Source of the DNA: Allobaculum sp.
Lineage (GTDB): Bacteria; Bacillota_I; Bacilli_A; Erysipelotrichales; Erysipelotrichaceae
Reading direction: 5' to 3'
Assembly (NCBI GenBank): GCA_014803815.1
Contig: JAAVAY010000034.1
Coordinates: forward strand, 1-5,050
DNA length: 5,050 nt
In this document: piece after piece, positions 1 to 5,050 of the stretch
How the letters are laid out: every line of letters begins with the position of its first letter
Numbering within the stretch: the first letter of the stretch is position 1
The notes under the pieces: model-generated
Seen by the model: the letters and a program-made list of their open reading frames with translations, nothing else
Told to the model about the DNA's origin: nothing
The model's database searches: none
Position numbers and translations under genes: made by a program

Positions 1-657
1 GAAATTATCACGCATCAAGAAAGAATGCGAATTCTTCTCATGGCTCAAAAAGAAGAATTAATTCATCTCAAAAAGAAATTGATGGTTACTTCAGCGCAAT
101 CCATTGAACCTATTGTTGAGGAAAAGCCAGTTTTCGAAGCTATAGCTTTGGATTCGAGGCCTCAAAACCCAGTGGCTGATGCTATTGAGCCTGAGTCTAC
201 TGCTATGATGGAGTTTTCCTTAGAGCCTTCGATCATTCCCTCTCTTTCTTTGCCCACAGAAGAAGGCGCAGAGATGATGGATTCTTTTTCGTTTATGGAA
301 GAAAAGAGATCAGACATCAATCAACGCGAATTTTTGATGGATCATCCCTTAATTCCAGAAACTTGGATCCAAAATGCGACCAAAGTAGAAGTCACTGGTC
401 AACAATCTGGAGAGTATGTCTTGCTTCCCTATAGCGGTGAAGTAGAAACCTATACTCATCAAAAACCTAAAAATCTTATTATGATTATTTCCGGTTCGAA
501 AAAGAAAATTTCCATTCCTGTTCATGTAGCCGAAGATTTGATTTTCGTTCCTCAAAAGGCGTTTATGAACCATCAAGATGAACTTCAAAATACTTCAAGC
601 GTAGAGCTAAAAAAGAAGGGACTTTTCGCTATGCTTGTTGGAAAGTTGAAGGGCTAA
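1..657 (+). CDS. Unrecognised protein, 5'-partial
   Basis: I do not recognise this protein. The reading frame is open to the left edge, so the true start is probably outside the window. The ATG at 25 has no convincing Shine-Dalgarno sequence, only an A/G-rich stretch directly against it. Numbering from that ATG, residues 7-20 are a charged, heptad-like helix (AQKEELIHLKKKL) that could be the end of a coiled coil. Residues 25-110 are acidic and rich in Ser, Pro, Glu and Met, and look like a disordered linker. Residues 115-185 alternate hydrophobic and polar residues, as in a small beta-rich domain (YVLLPYSGEVE, LIMIISGSKKKISIPVHV). The C-terminus is a basic amphipathic tail (ELKKKGLFAMLVGKLKG). 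There is no signal peptide or clear membrane segment in the visible part. It ends 14 bases before a strong terminator, so it is the last gene of its transcript. No function is proposed. Coding status is likely because the frame is long, terminator-linked and of protein-like composition. Confidence 0.72.
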   Translation, partial: EIITHQERMRILLMAQKEELIHLKKKLMVTSAQSIEPIVEEKPVFEAIALDSRPQNPVADAIEPESTAMMEFSLEPSIIPSLSLPTEEGAEMMDSFSFMEEKRSDINQREFLMDHPLIPETWIQNATKVEVTGQQSGEYVLLPYSGEVETYTHQKPKNLIMIISGSKKKISIPVHVAEDLIFVPQKAFMNHQDELQNTSSVELKKKGLFAMLVGKLKG

Positions 658-671
658 ATTTTTATTTTTCT

Positions 672-706
672 AGGCAGGTTGCAAGAATCTGCCTTTTTGT
701 TTTTTA
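672..706 (+). terminator. Intrinsic terminator of the left-edge gene
   Basis: A 9-bp stem pairs AGGCAGGTT (672-680) with AATCTGCCT (686-694), with one G-U pair. It closes a 5-base loop and is followed by a T-rich tract that is almost unbroken to 705. It sits 14 bases after the stop codon of the upstream plus-strand gene. There is no A-run on its left side, so it should act only on plus-strand transcripts. Confidence 0.9.
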
Positions 707-721
707 ACTTCTTTGACCCAT

Positions 722-754
722 AAAAAAAGAAGCCAGATTTCTCCAGCTTCTTTT
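722..754 (-). terminator. Intrinsic terminator of the metY-metA operon
   Basis: Read on the minus strand, AAAAGAAGC (754-746) pairs perfectly with GCTTCTTTT (733-725) around a 12-base interior that can add weak G-U and G-C pairs. The right arm runs into a T tract (728-722). The hairpin starts one base after the metA stop codon. Because A and T tracts flank both arms, it could also work as a second, weaker stop for plus-strand transcription arriving from the left. Confidence 0.88.
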
Positions 755-755
755 A

Positions 756-1697
756 TTAAGGCTTGGTGAATTCCTCAGGCTTTGTCAAAGTCGACAAATC
801 ATAGGGGGTTGTTTGATAGACGATATAGTTGATCCAATTGGCAAATAACAAATTAGCACAGCTGCGCCAAGAGACAATCGGGGCTTTCGTCTCATCGTCA
901 TGGGGATAATAGTTTTTGGGCAAGGCGATTGGAAGACCTGCCTTTTTATCCCGTAAATACTCCGCTTCCAGTGTTCTTGGATCGTACTCGGAATGACCCG
1001 TCAAAAAGATCTGACGGCCCCCCTCGGTCGAAAGCGCATATAAGTCTCCATCCAAGGTTTCAGAGAGCACTTTAAGTTTGGGTTGGGCTAAAACGGCTTC
1101 TTTATCCAGAGTGATTTCGCGACTGTGGGGAATATAAAACACATCATCAAAGCCCCGAAAGAGAATGGAGGATTTACGAACTACCCGATGCGGAAAGACT
1201 CCAAATAGCTTGGCATCAAGATCTTTAAAACCAATTCCATAATGATAGTGCAATCCCGCAAAAGCTCCCCAACAAATGTGCAGCGTGGAATACACATGGG
1301 TGAGCGTCCAATCCATGATGTCACACAGCTCTTTCCAATAATCCACTTTCTCATAAGGGACATGGGCTAAAGGAGCTCCCGTAATGATCATGCCATCATA
1401 GTAGCGATCTTTTATATCCTCAAAGGTTTTGTAAAAGTGTTCAATGTGCTCTTTGGAGACATGAGAAGGTTCATGAGAAGACGTTTTCAACAAATCCAAT
1501 TCAATTTGAAGGGGTGTATTGCTCAAAAGACGAATGAGCTGCGTTTCCGTAGCGATCTTAGTGGGCATCAAATTGAGGACTAAGATTTGTAAAGGACGAA
1601 TGTCTTGGCTCAAAGCGCGCTTTTCGGTCATGACGAAGATGTTTTCTTCGATCAACGTTTTAGTAGCAGGTAAGGATTCGGGAATTTTAATCGGCAC
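756..1697 (-). CDS. metA: Homoserine O-acyltransferase MetA
   Basis: MetA transfers an acyl group from acyl-CoA to the hydroxyl of L-homoserine, the first committed step of methionine synthesis, in the cytoplasm. The 313-residue protein is of full family length and aligns without gaps to the usual MetA numbering. The nucleophile Cys142 lies in HICWGA, and His235 and Glu237 of the triad lie in GHSEYD. Lys47 is in NLMPTK, and Arg249 is in the EYLRD motif. The conserved C-terminal block ending in YQTTPYDL is present. Position 111, known to set acetyl (Glu) versus succinyl (Gly) preference, is Ala here (GAPLA). The adjacent sulfhydrylase makes acetyl-CoA the more likely donor, by inference. Cys280 (WRSCANLLF) replaces a usually conserved His. 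The start is GTG at 1697, with AAGAGGT (1712-1706) eight bases upstream. The start lies inside the end of metY (11-base overlap), so translation is probably coupled. Confidence 0.95.
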   Translation of the reverse strand: MPIKIPESLPATKTLIEENIFVMTEKRALSQDIRPLQILVLNLMPTKIATETQLIRLLSNTPLQIELDLLKTSSHEPSHVSKEHIEHFYKTFEDIKDRYYDGMIITGAPLAHVPYEKVDYWKELCDIMDWTLTHVYSTLHICWGAFAGLHYHYGIGFKDLDAKLFGVFPHRVVRKSSILFRGFDDVFYIPHSREITLDKEAVLAQPKLKVLSETLDGDLYALSTEGGRQIFLTGHSEYDPRTLEAEYLRDKKAGLPIALPKNYYPHDDETKAPIVSWRSCANLLFANWINYIVYQTTPYDLSTLTKPEEFTKP

Positions 1698-2994
1698 GCT
1701 CGCTTACCTCTTGGGCTTGATCAAGAGCTTGGGCAATGTCTGCAATCAAGTCCTCAGCATCTTCTAAACCACAAGAGAAACGAATCAAGTCTGGATAAAT
1801 TCCGGCTTCTTCCAACTGCTGATCAGTCAATTGACGGTGAGTAGTACTCGCAGGATGCAAGCAGCATGTTCTCGCATCGGCCACATGGGTTTCAATGGCT
1901 GCTAATTCAAGGCTATTCATAAAGCGTTCGGCGGCTTCACGACCACCCTTTAAACGGAAGCTAACTACCCCACTGCCGCCCTCGGGAAGATATTTTTGGG
2001 CTAGTTTATAATAAGGATCGCCTGGTAAATTGGGAAAGCGCACACTCAAAACGGCGGGATGATCTTGCAAAAACTGCGCGACTTTTAAGCCATTTTCATA
2101 GTGCTTAGGCATACGTACGTGCAAGGATTCCAAGCCCAAGTTCAAATAAAAGGCATTTTGCGGGGATTGGATGGATCCAAGATCGCGCATGAGTTGGGTA
2201 GTGGCTTTGGTGATAAAGGCTCCCCCTAAACCAAATTGATCGGTGTATACCACACCATGATAGCTTTCATCAGGAGTGGTTAAGCCAGGAAATTTATCCG
2301 CATAGGCATTCCAATCAAAACGCCCACCATCCACAATGGCTCCTCCTACCCCTACTCCATGGCCATCCATGTATTTCGTCGTGGAATGGGTTACGATATC
2401 GGCTCCCCAATCCAAAGGACGGCAGTAAATAGGGGTTGCAAAGGTGTTATCCATAATGAGAGGGACACCATGTTCATGGGCCACCTTGGCAAATTTTTCG
2501 ATATCCAATACGCTCAAAGCAGGATTGGCAATCGTTTCGCCAAATACGGCTTTGGTGTTAGGACGAAACGCTGCATGCAATTCTTCTTCAGTGGCATCAG
2601 GACTTACAAAGGTGAAGTCAATGCCCATTTTTTTCATGGTAACGGAGAACAAATTATAGGTTCCACCATAAATGGTGCTACTTGAAATAATGTGGTCTCC
2701 TGCGCTCGCGATGTTTAAGATCGCAAAGAGATTGGCGGCTTGACCACTGCTTGTCAGCATGCCGGCACTACCGTTTTCCAATTCGGTGATTTTGGCGGCC
2801 ACAAAATCATTAGTGGGATTTTGAAGACGAGTATAAAAGTATCCGGCCGCTTCTAAATCGAAAAGCGCGCCCATCGCGGCTCCTTCTTCGTATTTAAAGG
2901 TGGTGGACTGGATAATCGGAACTTGTCGTGGTTCACCATTTTTAGGTTGCCAACCTCCTTGAACCGCTTGCGTTCCTTTTTTGTACTTTGACAT
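1687..2994 (-). CDS. metY: O-acetylhomoserine sulfhydrylase MetY
   Basis: This is a PLP-dependent enzyme of the Cys/Met metabolism (cystathionine gamma-synthase-like) family. The expected reaction is O-acetyl-L-homoserine plus sulfide giving L-homocysteine and acetate. The 435-residue length fits MetY, which is longer than the roughly 380-residue MetB/MetC type. With ATG 2994 as residue 1, Tyr54 and Arg56 (YTRLQNP) and the SSGQAA turn (82-87) form the phosphate pocket. Asp182 (DNTFATP) contacts the cofactor ring, and Lys207 (STTKY) is the Schiff-base lysine. LHPASTTHRQ (379-388) and Arg405 (RFSCGLED) form the substrate carboxylate site. The long insert around residues 225-255 (DWNAYADKFPGLTTPDESYHG) is typical of O-acetylhomoserine sulfhydrylases. 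AAAGGA lies five bases before ATG 2994, so this start is preferred over an in-frame TTG at 3018. It is the first gene of a two-gene operon with metA. An O-succinylhomoserine or promiscuous activity cannot be excluded. Confidence 0.95.
   Translation of the reverse strand: MSKYKKGTQAVQGGWQPKNGEPRQVPIIQSTTFKYEEGAAMGALFDLEAAGYFYTRLQNPTNDFVAAKITELENGSAGMLTSSGQAANLFAILNIASAGDHIISSSTIYGGTYNLFSVTMKKMGIDFTFVSPDATEEELHAAFRPNTKAVFGETIANPALSVLDIEKFAKVAHEHGVPLIMDNTFATPIYCRPLDWGADIVTHSTTKYMDGHGVGVGGAIVDGGRFDWNAYADKFPGLTTPDESYHGVVYTDQFGLGGAFITKATTQLMRDLGSIQSPQNAFYLNLGLESLHVRMPKHYENGLKVAQFLQDHPAVLSVRFPNLPGDPYYKLAQKYLPEGGSGVVSFRLKGGREAAERFMNSLELAAIETHVADARTCCLHPASTTHRQLTDQQLEEAGIYPDLIRFSCGLEDAEDLIADIAQALDQAQEVSERAD
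1706..1712 (-). promoter_or_regulatory. metA ribosome binding site, inside metY
   Basis: AAGAGGT on the minus strand lies eight bases before the GTG start of metA and is embedded in the last codons of metY. Its position supports GTG at 1697 as the real start, and means that ribosomes translating metY pass over the metA initiation region. Confidence 0.75.
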
Positions 2995-3055
2995 AGATTT
3001 CCTTTCTTCAGCCAACAATCTGGCGTTGCCTTACGGGAAGTGTATCGAAAATATC
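2995..3055 (-). promoter_or_regulatory. Structured metY 5' leader, possible translational switch
   Basis: If the TATAAT at 3067-3062 is the -10 box, the metY message begins near 3055 and has about 60 nt before its ATG. This leader can fold in several mutually exclusive ways. GCCA (3024-3021) pairs with TGGC (3014-3011). Alternatively CAAC (3028-3025) pairs with GTTG (3016-3013). TTCC near the 5' end (3039-3036) can pair with GGAA of the Shine-Dalgarno region (3002-2999), and CTTC (3040-3037) with GAAG (3009-3006). The blocks TTCCCGTAAGG and ACGCCAGAT recall the SAM-III (SMK box) riboswitch, but its AAGG:CCUU helix and its long P3 hairpin are not formed here. A regulatory role is inferred, not shown. 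Confidence 0.3.
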
Positions 3056-3061
3056 CAAACA

Positions 3062-3067
3062 ATTATA
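3062..3067 (-). promoter_or_regulatory. Probable -10 box of the metY-metA promoter
   Basis: The minus strand reads TATAAT, a perfect sigma-A -10 hexamer, 67 bases upstream of the metY start. The expected -35 position (about 3090-3085) reads AAAAAG, which does not match TTGACA, and there is no TG extension. This would be a weak or activator-dependent promoter. A second, poorer candidate further upstream is TTGAAA at 3222-3217 with TTTATT at 3199-3194. Confidence 0.5.
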
Positions 3068-3079
3068 ACCGGAAAAATT

Positions 3080-3105
3080 GAAACCTTTTTTCATTCCGAG
3101 GTTTC
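3080..3105. repeat. Inverted repeat over the metY -35 region
   Basis: GAAACCT (3080-3086) and AGGTTTC (3099-3105) are perfect 7-base inverted repeats separated by 12 bases. The left arm and spacer cover the position where the -35 box of the putative metY promoter should be. The likely reading is an operator for a dimeric regulator. On the minus strand the hairpin is followed by AATTTTT, so a weak attenuator-type terminator for a longer transcript is the alternative. Confidence 0.4.
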
Positions 3106-3176
3106 CGTTCTATTTACAAGCCATTTTAACCGTTGGTAGCAAAAAATCCCCCTATATTTTCTAAGATAGCTCCCAC

Positions 3177-3207
3177 AGGATTCTTTCCTATAAAATAAAG
3201 AAATCCT
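3177..3207. repeat. Inverted repeat in the divergent region
   Basis: AGGATT CTTT (3177-3186) pairs with AAAG and AATCCT (3197-3200 and 3202-3207) with a single unpaired A at 3201. This gives ten base pairs around a 10-base A/T-rich loop. The loop contains TATAAA (3189-3194), which could serve as a -10 box for the plus-strand aminopeptidase gene, although no -35 partner is visible. No T-run directly follows either arm, so it is not a convincing terminator. Confidence 0.35.
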
Positions 3208-3291
3208 AGAGTATTTTTTCAAAGTAGTGAGAAGAAAAGAAATCAAAAGAGTCGATGTGCGGAAGTGTTTCCCTTTGTGCTATGGTTATTC

Positions 3292-3299
3292 AAGGAGGT
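3292..3299 (+). promoter_or_regulatory. Strong ribosome binding site of the aminopeptidase gene
   Basis: AAGGAGGT is a near-perfect complement to the 16S rRNA 3' end. It lies nine bases before the ATG at 3309 and decides that start over the in-frame ATGs at 3255 and 3282, neither of which has a comparable site. Confidence 0.9.
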
Positions 3300-3308
3300 A
3301 TTTCTTTC

Positions 3309-4628
3309 ATGACCTATCAAGAATTTGCACAAAATATGCTTGAATTTATTGAGAAAAGTCCTAGTATGTTCCACTCTGTAGCGAGCATTGAAGATGAACT
3401 CAAAGCCAAGGGATTTACCCGTTTAAAAGAAAAAGATGCTTGGAATTTGGAAGCGGGAAAAAATTATTACACCATTCGCAACAACAGCTCTATCATTGCC
3501 TTTGCGATTCCCAAAGAACTCGATTCCTATCACTTCCAAATGAGTGCGGCCCACAGCGATTCCCCCACCTACAAAATCAAATCCGTTCCTGAATTAACTG
3601 GGCCAGCGGATTACTTAAAACTCAATGTAGAAGCCTATGGAGGAATGATTGACTCCACTTGGTTGGATCGGCCCTTATCGATTGCAGGTCGTGTTCTCGT
3701 GGATTGTGAAAATGGCTTAGAAAGTAAGCTTTTCTATATTGATCAAGACATTTTAACCATTCCTAATGTTCCCATTCACTTTAACCGCCAAGTCAACGAT
3801 GGCTATGCCTTCAACCGTCAAGTGGATCTTTGCCCTCTTTTCTCCTGTGGAGAAATGGAACAAGGTTCCTTCGATCAAATGGTAGCTGATATTTTAGGCG
3901 TGAATGTGGAAGACATTAAGGGAAAAGACTTGTTCTTAGTTAACCGCATGCCCGGCGTGATTTGGGGCTATGAAGATGAATTCGTCTCTTCCAAAAAGCT
4001 CGATGATCTGGAATGCGCTTATTGCACGTTACAAGGTTTTTTAGCGAGCGATCACACCCATAAAATCGATGTATACTGCTGCTTTGATAATGAAGAAGTC
4101 GGCTCCAACACCAAACAAGGCGCGATGTCAACGTTCTTGCAGGATACCCTTCGTCGCATCAATGCAGCTTTAGGCAAATCGGATGAAGAATACTATCAAG
4201 CCGTCGCTGGCTCATTCCTTGTTTCAGCAGACAATGGCCATGCCGTGCATCCAAATCATCCGGAAAAGACGGATGCTGTGAATGCGGTTTTGATGAACAA
4301 AGGACCAATCATCAAAGAATCCGCCAACCAAAAGTACACCACAGATGCCTTCTCTAGAGCCGTGTTCACTAAAGTGTGCGAAGCAGCCGAAGTCCCTGTA
4401 CAATGCTTTGCTAACCGTTCGGATATCGTGGGGGGATCTACGCTTGGAAATCTTTCCAATACTCAAGTTTCCGTTCATGCTGTGGACATCGGTTTAGCGC
4501 AATTGGCGATGCATTCTAGCTATGAAACGGGTGGAGCCAAAGATCCTCTCTATTTATATGAAGCGTTGAAACAATACTTCAATACCAACATTTTGATTGA
4601 TGGTGCGGATCGTGTTGTGTTTGAATGA
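3309..4628 (+). CDS. apeB: M18-family zinc aminopeptidase
   Basis: This is a cytoplasmic metalloaminopeptidase of the M18 family (aspartyl aminopeptidase / yeast aminopeptidase I group), which removes N-terminal residues from peptides; acidic residues are preferred in the best-studied members. The 439-residue length and the N-terminal FIEKSPSMFHSV segment fit the ApeB subtype. With ATG 3309 as residue 1, the dinuclear zinc site can be traced. His82 and Asp84 are in AHSDSP. Asp232 is in KLDDLE. Glu262 (general base) and Glu263 are in CFDNEEVGS. Asp308 is in SADNGHAVHPN, and His402 is in AMHSSYE. The glycine-rich DIVGGSTLGN block is present. All ligands are intact, so it should be active, probably as a dodecamer like other family members. 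The strong ribosome binding site fixes the start. It has no signal peptide. Its stop is four bases before the next gene, which suggests co-transcription. Substrate preference cannot be read from sequence. Confidence 0.95.
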   Translation: MTYQEFAQNMLEFIEKSPSMFHSVASIEDELKAKGFTRLKEKDAWNLEAGKNYYTIRNNSSIIAFAIPKELDSYHFQMSAAHSDSPTYKIKSVPELTGPADYLKLNVEAYGGMIDSTWLDRPLSIAGRVLVDCENGLESKLFYIDQDILTIPNVPIHFNRQVNDGYAFNRQVDLCPLFSCGEMEQGSFDQMVADILGVNVEDIKGKDLFLVNRMPGVIWGYEDEFVSSKKLDDLECAYCTLQGFLASDHTHKIDVYCCFDNEEVGSNTKQGAMSTFLQDTLRRINAALGKSDEEYYQAVAGSFLVSADNGHAVHPNHPEKTDAVNAVLMNKGPIIKESANQKYTTDAFSRAVFTKVCEAAEVPVQCFANRSDIVGGSTLGNLSNTQVSVHAVDIGLAQLAMHSSYETGGAKDPLYLYEALKQYFNTNILIDGADRVVFE

Positions 4629-4632
4629 GTGA

Positions 4633-5050
4633 ATGATCAAAAAAAATAAACAACAATCATGGATAACTAAAGATCTCACGAAACGCTCCGCTTCTTTAAT
4701 GGACAATACGCGCTATCAAAAAGCGTTGAGTCAAATCGAAAGTCTTTCTCTTTCGTCAGGAATGAAACACATCTTGGCCAATTACGTCACCGATCTCGCT
4801 TTAGAGGACAAAAAAATTCCCGATAATCTACTGGCGCGTAAATCCACCGCAGCTTTTAAAGAGAGCCTCGAAAAGACCATGCATGATGATACAGGACTCT
4901 TTGAGATTTCGGGAATGATTTCTATCGTATGTGCCACATTGGTGTGCATGTTTTTGCGGGCCTTATTGTTAGATAACTATCTCATTAACTTTTCCGTGGA
5001 TGCCTTAATTGCAGCGGTTGCTTTAGCAGGACTCATCCTCAATTTGATGG
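4633..5050 (+). CDS. Unrecognised membrane protein, 3'-partial
   Basis: From ATG 4633 the frame stays open for 139 codons to the right edge, and a TGA at 4630-4632 closes it upstream, so this ATG is the earliest possible start. There is no Shine-Dalgarno sequence, and translation may depend on coupling to the aminopeptidase gene that ends at 4628. The first 88 residues are hydrophilic and mostly helical. The start is very basic (MIKKNKQQ), and many Lys and Asp residues follow. Two hydrophobic segments come next, at about residues 92-112 (ISGMISIVCATLVCMFLRAL) and from about 121 to the edge (VDALIAAVALAGLILNLM), and look like membrane helices joined by a short polar loop. The layout of soluble N-terminal domain then transmembrane hairpin occurs in several small uncharacterised Bacillota membrane families. 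I cannot assign one and propose no function. Confidence 0.75.
   Translation, partial: MIKKNKQQSWITKDLTKRSASLMDNTRYQKALSQIESLSLSSGMKHILANYVTDLALEDKKIPDNLLARKSTAAFKESLEKTMHDDTGLFEISGMISIVCATLVCMFLRALLLDNYLINFSVDALIAAVALAGLILNLM

Larger units (their letters stand above)
2995..3308. other. Divergent intergenic region, metY / aminopeptidase
   Basis: These 314 bases separate the two divergent coding starts. They hold the metY leader and -10 box on the left, the two inverted repeats in the middle, and the aminopeptidase ribosome binding site on the right. I looked for an S-box (SAM-I) riboswitch and a T-box leader on the minus strand and found neither core motif. The A/G-rich stretch from 3225 to 3250 holds no recognisable site. 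No small gene with its own ribosome binding site is apparent. Confidence 0.6.

Noticed and set aside
25..27. ATG at 25 as the true start of the left-edge gene
   Set aside because: No proper Shine-Dalgarno sequence precedes it and the frame is open to base 1, so the gene is annotated as 5'-partial; ATG 25 cannot be fully excluded.
2359..2685. Plus-strand open frames antisense to metY
   Set aside because: They lie wholly within the highly conserved metY coding sequence, have no ribosome binding site and no recognisable protein features; they are frame shadows.
2995..3018. TTG at 3018 as an alternative metY start, adding eight residues
   Set aside because: ATG 2994 has AAAGGA at five bases, and the family N-terminus fits it. 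The added codons would themselves encode the ribosome binding site, and the TTG has no site of its own.
3177..3220. Inverted repeat plus T-run as a plus-strand terminator
   Set aside because: The T-run begins six bases after the stem, the stem is A/T-rich, and no plus-strand gene ends upstream of it.
3000..3254. S-box (SAM-I) riboswitch or T-box leader upstream of metY
   Set aside because: Neither the GAUGAAACCCGGCAACC-like core of the S-box nor a GGUGGNACCGCG-like T-box sequence is present on the minus strand.
3255..3308. ATG at 3255 or 3282 as the aminopeptidase start
   Set aside because: The in-frame extension contains the near-perfect AAGGAGGT site, which serves ATG 3309. The family N-terminus begins at that Met, and the upstream ATGs lack good binding sites.
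3940..4478. Minus-strand open frames antisense to the aminopeptidase gene
   Set aside because: They overlap the conserved catalytic region of the M18 gene and carry no initiation signals or recognisable domains.
1..5050. CRISPR array, insertion sequence, phage or defence system, tRNA or rRNA
   Set aside because: I saw no direct-repeat array, transposase, integrase, RNA gene or defence-type protein; the content is core metabolism plus two edge fragments.

Overview
The window looks like an ordinary chromosomal stretch from a low-to-moderate-GC Bacillota bacterium. Erysipelotrichia or a Clostridia relative is plausible from the style of the proteins, but this is inference and no marker gene is present. 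Evidence is AGGAGG-type ribosome binding sites, intrinsic hairpin plus T-run terminators, and three enzymes whose closest remembered relatives are Gram-positive.

Layout, left to right. (1) The 3' part of an unrecognised plus-strand gene runs off the left edge and ends at 657, followed by a strong terminator (672-706). (2) A convergent minus-strand methionine operon follows, transcribed right to left: metY (2994 to 1687, PLP-dependent O-acetylhomoserine sulfhydrylase) overlapping metA (1697 to 756, homoserine O-acyltransferase), with its own terminator directly after metA (722-754). (3) A 314-bp divergent intergenic region (2995-3308) carries the likely metY promoter, a roughly 60-nt structured metY leader, two inverted repeats, and the ribosome binding site of the next gene. 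(4) A plus-strand M18-family zinc aminopeptidase (3309-4628) follows. (5) Four bases later comes the start of an unrecognised membrane protein that runs off the right edge; the two are probably co-transcribed.

How the genes work together. MetA would acylate L-homoserine, and MetY would exchange the acyl group for sulfide to give L-homocysteine, which is the direct sulfhydrylation route into methionine. The genes overlap by 11 bases, which suggests coupled, stoichiometric synthesis. The aminopeptidase is a cytoplasmic peptide-degrading enzyme with no evident link to methionine synthesis beyond sharing the divergent intergenic region.

I do not see a novel multi-gene system. The items most worth a second look are the short structured leader of metY, which resembles parts of the SAM-III (SMK box) riboswitch but lacks some of its helices; an inverted repeat lying over the -35 region of the metY promoter; and two unusual residues in MetA: alanine at the acyl-CoA specificity position 111, and cysteine in place of a usually conserved histidine at 280.
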